NCBI RefSeq assembly: GCF_037392515.1
Contig: NC_090290.1
Span: forward strand, 57,672,753 to 57,736,752
Length of the DNA: 64,000 nucleotides
Origin: Haliotis asinina
Lineage: Eukaryota > Mollusca > Gastropoda > Lepetellida > Haliotidae
Direction: 5' to 3'
Below are positions 37,801 to 43,800 of the stretch, in pieces (positions within the stretch are counted from its first letter, which is position 1; every line of letters starts with the position of its first letter). Position numbers and translations under genes: made by a program. Below the pieces are notes generated by a model. That model was not told where the DNA came from. It saw only the letters and a list, made by a program, of their open reading frames with translations, and did no database searches.

Positions 37801-40800
37801 GTGAAAACTGAGAAATTCAACGACGGTAGAACCGAGTCGTTTTCACCACGGCAGTATAAGAGATTAACCCAGGGCAACATACCTGAGCTGACAATATCGG
37901 TGTTAGATATAAATCATAATCCTGTAAATATAGGATACCTCAGCTTAACACTTCATGTAACATGACCAGCGCACAAGGACCCGGAGTGAAAAAATGCGTC
38001 AATATCGGGATCTCCGACCTCGGAGACACACGCGGTTTCGACGCTCCCGGAGTAGATGGTAAAACGTACGCCTTGCAACTGAAAAATAACATTTACAAAC
38101 GCGTTGAAGTCTCATCCGGTGGAGCCCTAAGCGATGTAGTAGATACCACAGGGGCAACAGTCAACACTAAGTACGCCCTCGTCAACACCGGTGATGATAA
38201 CTGGAGAATATACCCATCGTTCGGGGGTAAACTGTTCGACTTAGACGATGTTGAGAGAACTACCATCAAAAAGAACCGGCCATATAACCTCGCCTTCACT
38301 GAAGATAACAAGTGGGTGTTTTTACCCGATTACAAAAACTGGTTTCTCAATATTAAAATCTTCTCCCCCTACGTGTTCACTGATAACAAAGACCACTACC
38401 TAAACAAAATCGTGAACGATGGATTCCTGCTCGTGGCTTACGTCCCAACTCAGAGACGTAGCATAGTCGTCAGCCCAATCAACAATTCACCAGCCCACAT
38501 GCTATCGAGTAAAACGGGTATACAAAACGTGTCATTACAGTTGGTGTCTGAATTCGAAGGTGTGGACAAAGTACTAGATGGTATACCGTCAAATACAACA
38601 CTGGCCATCAAAGTCTACCTAGGGGAATCATCGGGGGATAACGTCGAGATCGTGAAGGGAGTCAAACTAGGGTGGGAGAAACGACACAAGGATCAAGTTT
38701 GCGACGTTTACGTGCGGGTGGGTGTCGGCTCCAACACCAGTCTGCAGGGTGTTAACGTGATCGTGGAAAACAAGATATCACTAACCAAGATCTTCCTACC
38801 TAACAACATACACTTTATTAGTATGAATTTAATCCCTGAATTATTAACAGAAAACCAGTTGGAAATTATATAATAATATTATAATAATGACCAGTCATCA
38901 TCCCAACACTACACTTAACGACCTGGGAGATACAGAGGGATTCGATCAGCCTGGTGAGGAAGATGAATTATACATCCTGCACTTCAAAAACAACGTGTAC
39001 AGACGGGTGTCGTTACCAGATTTTAAAAAACCTAAATGGCTGATCAACTTAACACCCACCTCACCTAATATGGTATTAAATAATGGGTATATCTCTAAGA
39101 TTAGGAACAACGGTATCTGGCCTGGGGATTTCATTCCGGAGAATACATTAGTAAACACAGAATCTATTAGTTACGAAAAAAATGGGTTAAGGGCTCATCC
39201 AGACAATAAATTAAAATTTAGCAGTGATCTTGATAGAATATCTTCCCCTTACACCCTCATCATAGAAGTCTTCTTTACACCTTTTTATAGAACCATCCCA
39301 ATATCACACCAAATTTTACCCGGGGTGTCAATGCACTGGGCTAAAGAACATATAAACCAATATTGTCGTATTGTTATACAACAGGATACCCACGGGGGTC
39401 CTATAAACTACTTAATAAACCTCAGTGGGGTTTATATTTCAACAAGAGATTTTATTTACCTCTCACCTATTTCCCTGACTAGTGGTATAGAACTTGTAGA
39501 CTTCAAATTCATTGATAGACTTTTAATTGAAACCCAATTAAAAAATCTTTCAAAATATATATTATAGGATGGGTCTGTACCCAGTCGTAGAGGAAGTAGC
39601 GAAGGCGCTTGAAACCGTAGATGGGTTCCGTTTGAGGCAGTTATGTGATGTGAAACGCCAACTAGAACAAGACCGTGACACGCGGAAAGCACTATGTAAA
39701 AAATATAATAGAGCTTTCAATATCGTAGACGGGGCTGACACTATCCTTATTACAACCAGCATGGGACTAGGGGCGGCAGGCGTTGGGTTGTTAACCACCA
39801 TCGTGGCTGCACCTATAGTGCTAGGTTTTGAAATAACAGCTGGGATAGCGGGGGTGTTAGGGTTGACGCTTAAGTTGGTATCACGCAGACTGCATCGTAA
39901 GGCATTGAAACACGACGAGATCAGGGTTCTGGCCGAAGCAAAGCTGAACACAGTTAGTGAGCGTATTTCCACGGCACTCTCTGACAGTAAAATCTCAGAA
40001 GAGGAGTTTCGTTCAATCCTATCTGAACTCAAAAAATATAACGGAATGAAACAAGATATTCGGTCCAAGTCTCGTAAGTCTGCTATCAGCGAGGATGAGA
40101 AAAAAAAGTACATAGAACAGGGGATACAAAAAGCCCAACAAGCCTTTATTACGAACACCAAAGAGATCATAGGCGGTTCACGTTAAACTGTTTCATCGAG
40201 GTAAACGTGACATAGGGGCGATAGTCGTAAGCGAGCCACCGATCCTATATGGTCAGTCAAAACTTACAACAAATTATTGATCGTACCGTACGGCACAGTG
40301 TTACCGCCTGCCAAGTCACGGTAAACGTGATGGCGTAGCTTTGTAGTAGGGGCAATAGTATCAAGAGCTAAGGGTCCCACCAAAGCCTCATTTACTAAAT
40401 GAGGCTTTTTAGAGGGGGTTTTTGAAAAGTGGTCCAGAACTCTCATTACCTATACTACTTTCTGATTACAGAGTTTGACATTCCAGACATTATGCTCTTC
40501 ATGTGTCTGTATTGGTTACTATGGAATCTATCTGTTGCAGGTACATGAAGGATGAAGCTAAATGGGAACGACAGAAGGCTGAGCGTAAGCAGAGAAGTGA
40601 AGAGAGGAAGGCAGACAGGAAGGAACGGATGGATGAAATCAGGAGGAAATATGGTACGTACCTCATACCACATGCTCACATTTGGCTGGAGCAGACAACG
40701 CACCCACATTTTTGTGATGTTTGAGCCACAAAATTCTATATCATTATCAAACTTTGATAAAATTCTTGAGGACATTTCAATGTTAGTGTTAGAAAAGTGT

Positions 40801-43800
40801 TTGATCAGAACACCCTGCACCTAATTGCTAGCAATCTAACCTGCTCAGCCAGTGGTACTGCCACAGAAGTAGGATGTCTGTCAACTGGCATGTACTTTGT
40901 TGATCTTCTGATAAGTGCCAGTTGTCATCTCATGACCCCATGCTGAGGAATGATGCCTTTTGGAAAGGCTCAGATATAAGCAATGCTGTATTTCGTCTAA
41001 CACTTTCCTAGTAAAGTACAAATGTAGTACTTTTGGGGGCTGAGTATCATTTCACAGCGTCTGTTGTATTAGAAGCTTTCATCCTTCAGAGTATGTTTGC
41101 ATCCATGTACTAACATGACAGTTTTGAATTATGAAGGACTGCAGAAAGATTAAACTGAATTAGGTTGGTATCTTCATTTGACTAAGATTGAAATAATAGG
41201 TTCTCAGGCATTGGTAATTTCTGTCCAAAATCAACATTGAAAAAACTGTGCCTGAAACCCTTTATTTTAGTCTCACCCAAGTTTGCAAATTCAGCACTTT
41301 TATACAAAATGTGTTGACCAGATCTCAAGGCTAAAAGAGTAGCTGAACTCATTGAATACTGTAATCAATAAACTTTAATTAGACTTAAGACTTTAAGTAT
41401 GAAACTGATGTAGCTGTTTGAATTATTTCCCAGAAAACAGAGAATGACAAGAAGAATCTGGTCACATGATGTATTTTAGCTTTTTACCCTACACTACCCA
41501 TCACTCTTCATTTTCACAATAAATTTCCATTGATTCCTAAAATTGATGCCTTGAAATAAAGTGAAAACAGGTTCAAGTAGGATTAATGAAATGACTTAGT
41601 ATGGCCCAGTATGGAAACACCTGTCCTAGGGTCAGCTAAATAGCTGTCAGGACGATGGTTCCTGCAGCTGGACATCAGACTCTCACAGATGAGCAAACTT
41701 CATAGCCTTTTGATCAGCTGTTTTTCTGCAAATTGTTACTTTAAGCTAACCATATTCAGATTCTTTGTAATTAATATTATATTGGCCAGTGGTCAAGGCA
41801 GTAGCAGTAAGTGTTTAGCATATCAACTCAGTATATATTGTATTAGATTTCTTGTAAGCTGCACAGGAATATAACTGTATATGACCACAGCAACTGCCAA
41901 TCAAGATGACAAGGACTGTTGGTGCTTTACACTCTGTGATGACATGAAATCATAGCTTTAAAGATTTTCACATTACGCAATATGTTGTCATTTGATACTC
42001 GTCTCAGACATGATAAAAGTTCAGTGTTTAACCTTACTGAGGTGGCCTAATGGTTTATGATGACACAATTTACCAAAATTATTTCCCCTGCTTTCTCAGG
42101 AATTGCTAAAGTACTGTCAGAAATAAACAAAAAATGTTTTTTCGCATTTATAATTTTATGTACAATTTATGTAGTTAATATGTAGAAGTGTGAAATATCT
42201 GTTGAACAAAGTTTGACCTAACTAAAGTTCTAGTGGCAGGGAGATAGGGAACATGGAAAGGGAACTTTACTGAGGGGAGATTAGTACAGAAATGAGCAAT
42301 GCAGTTTTTCGCTAAGTCCAGAGGACTTATTTGGAACAGACCATGATTTAATGCAAATATGTGTGCGATGATATTGTGTTACAAATGATACTTTTCAAAT
42401 GTTCAGTTTTGAATTAGACTTAGCTTCATTATTGACAATAGCTGTAAAAAATAATAATTCTTATGCTGAAATTATTAAGTATGTAGCTACCATGGAGTGT
42501 TACTATCACTATAAAAAGAAACAGGTAAGAGGAGTGGTGTCAAAAGCAAAATCAGGACAGGTGTTGCAGACGATGGTTGGGGTTGAGTTGGGGATAGAGA
42601 TATCAGCTAAGATATGATAATCCCTTATGGGAATTAAACTGGGGAAGTACACAGTCCTGTCTCTCTGCAGGTGGTCATGCCACCTATATATTTTGAGACT
42701 TTTAATACAGTGCTTTTCTATGGGCATCAGGTGTCATATCTCAACATAAACTTCATGAAAGAAAGACAAGTAAACTGTTTATCAGTAGATGAGACATATT
42801 CAACACACATGTGAAAAATTGCAAAGTATCTTTGAGATGGTCCCTTGTGCCAGTAGGCAGCACATGCATTTCATGTTAGGTGAGTCGACTTTCTGTTGCC
42901 ATACGTGACTGAGCTATCTATAGTCTTATCCATTGTTTTCAGTGGCTATTTATATTTTTTCTAAGTTTTGCCCTATTTTACGAGTGTTTCTGAGTATCCC
43001 ATCATGCATGCCACCGAATGCCCAATTAGGCCCAAGTGAGTTTTTTCGACATGTGCTATTTGCAGTTGTGTAAATTCGAGGGATACAGAGTAACAGCTGG
43101 AAAACATTTTTTTTATTTCCGACAGTACTTTAGTGATGATTCACTCCAGTGTCAGCACCATTCCTGTACACATGTTCACAAACATATGAATCCTCCAACC
43201 AGTGGTAATAATCTTGTGGTTGGGGGTACATTTAATGTTTATGTTGTGATGAAAAGTTCTTGTTAAATCTTTTGTTTCTAACCTCCATGTCAGTGTCAGT
43301 ATTTGTATCATCATACCTTTACATAAAAGTTTTATTGTATCGTGTTCTCTACCTTTATGCACCTCACAGGAATTGACTTCAAAGGTAAGTTTATGTTGGA
43401 TGATAATGGAAACATCCTGTTTCACCTCTTTAATTGTGTGGTGAGTTGATACCCTTCATTCTCAGTTACTTTATGTGCATTTACTTTGTTGTCATGGAAA
43501 CTTTATGTATGCTTTTTTATATATGTTTATTTGAGAATGACATGTTTCAATTTTTTTCAAATTCTTTTGATTTCTTTGGAATAAGTTCTTTCATGTTTTG
43601 ACATTCATCTAGTCTTTTGGTGTATTTGTGTTACCTTTCTTACAGGATATTGAAGGCAACTGTCCTCTCTAAAGTTGTTTTTAAAACTTTGCAAGTTTAT
43701 TTCTGTTGTGTTTTAGTGGCAAAACCTGGAGGCTGTTGTCTGTTTCTTGTTGTTATATTCATTAGATTCTTGTGAAGGGTGGGGATGGAATGGAGATAGA

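Larger units (their letters stand above)
26238..40459. mobile_element. Polinton/Maverick, complete, 14.2 kb
   Basis: Bounded by 188-bp inverted repeats beginning AGTAGTATAGGTAATGAGAG and ending in the complement, so the element has the AG...CT termini expected of Polintons. Flanked by TTCTG on both sides (26233-26237 and 40460-40464), a 5-bp duplication; Polintons usually make 6 bp, and one further base could be matched only with a mismatch. It encodes a DD35E integrase, protein-primed DNA polymerase B, packaging ATPase, double-jelly-roll major capsid protein and minor capsid protein, plus eight accessory proteins. No large gene is interrupted. It is inserted 81 bp before exon 5 of the host gene. 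The gene set is that of a virus-like self-synthesising transposon. Identical terminal repeats suggest recent insertion or continuing homogenisation. Confidence 0.95.

Noticed and set aside
39562..40170. 202-codon minus frame opposite the 39569 gene
   Set aside because: Antisense mirror; the plus-strand product has the Polinton-type pattern and a proper leader.
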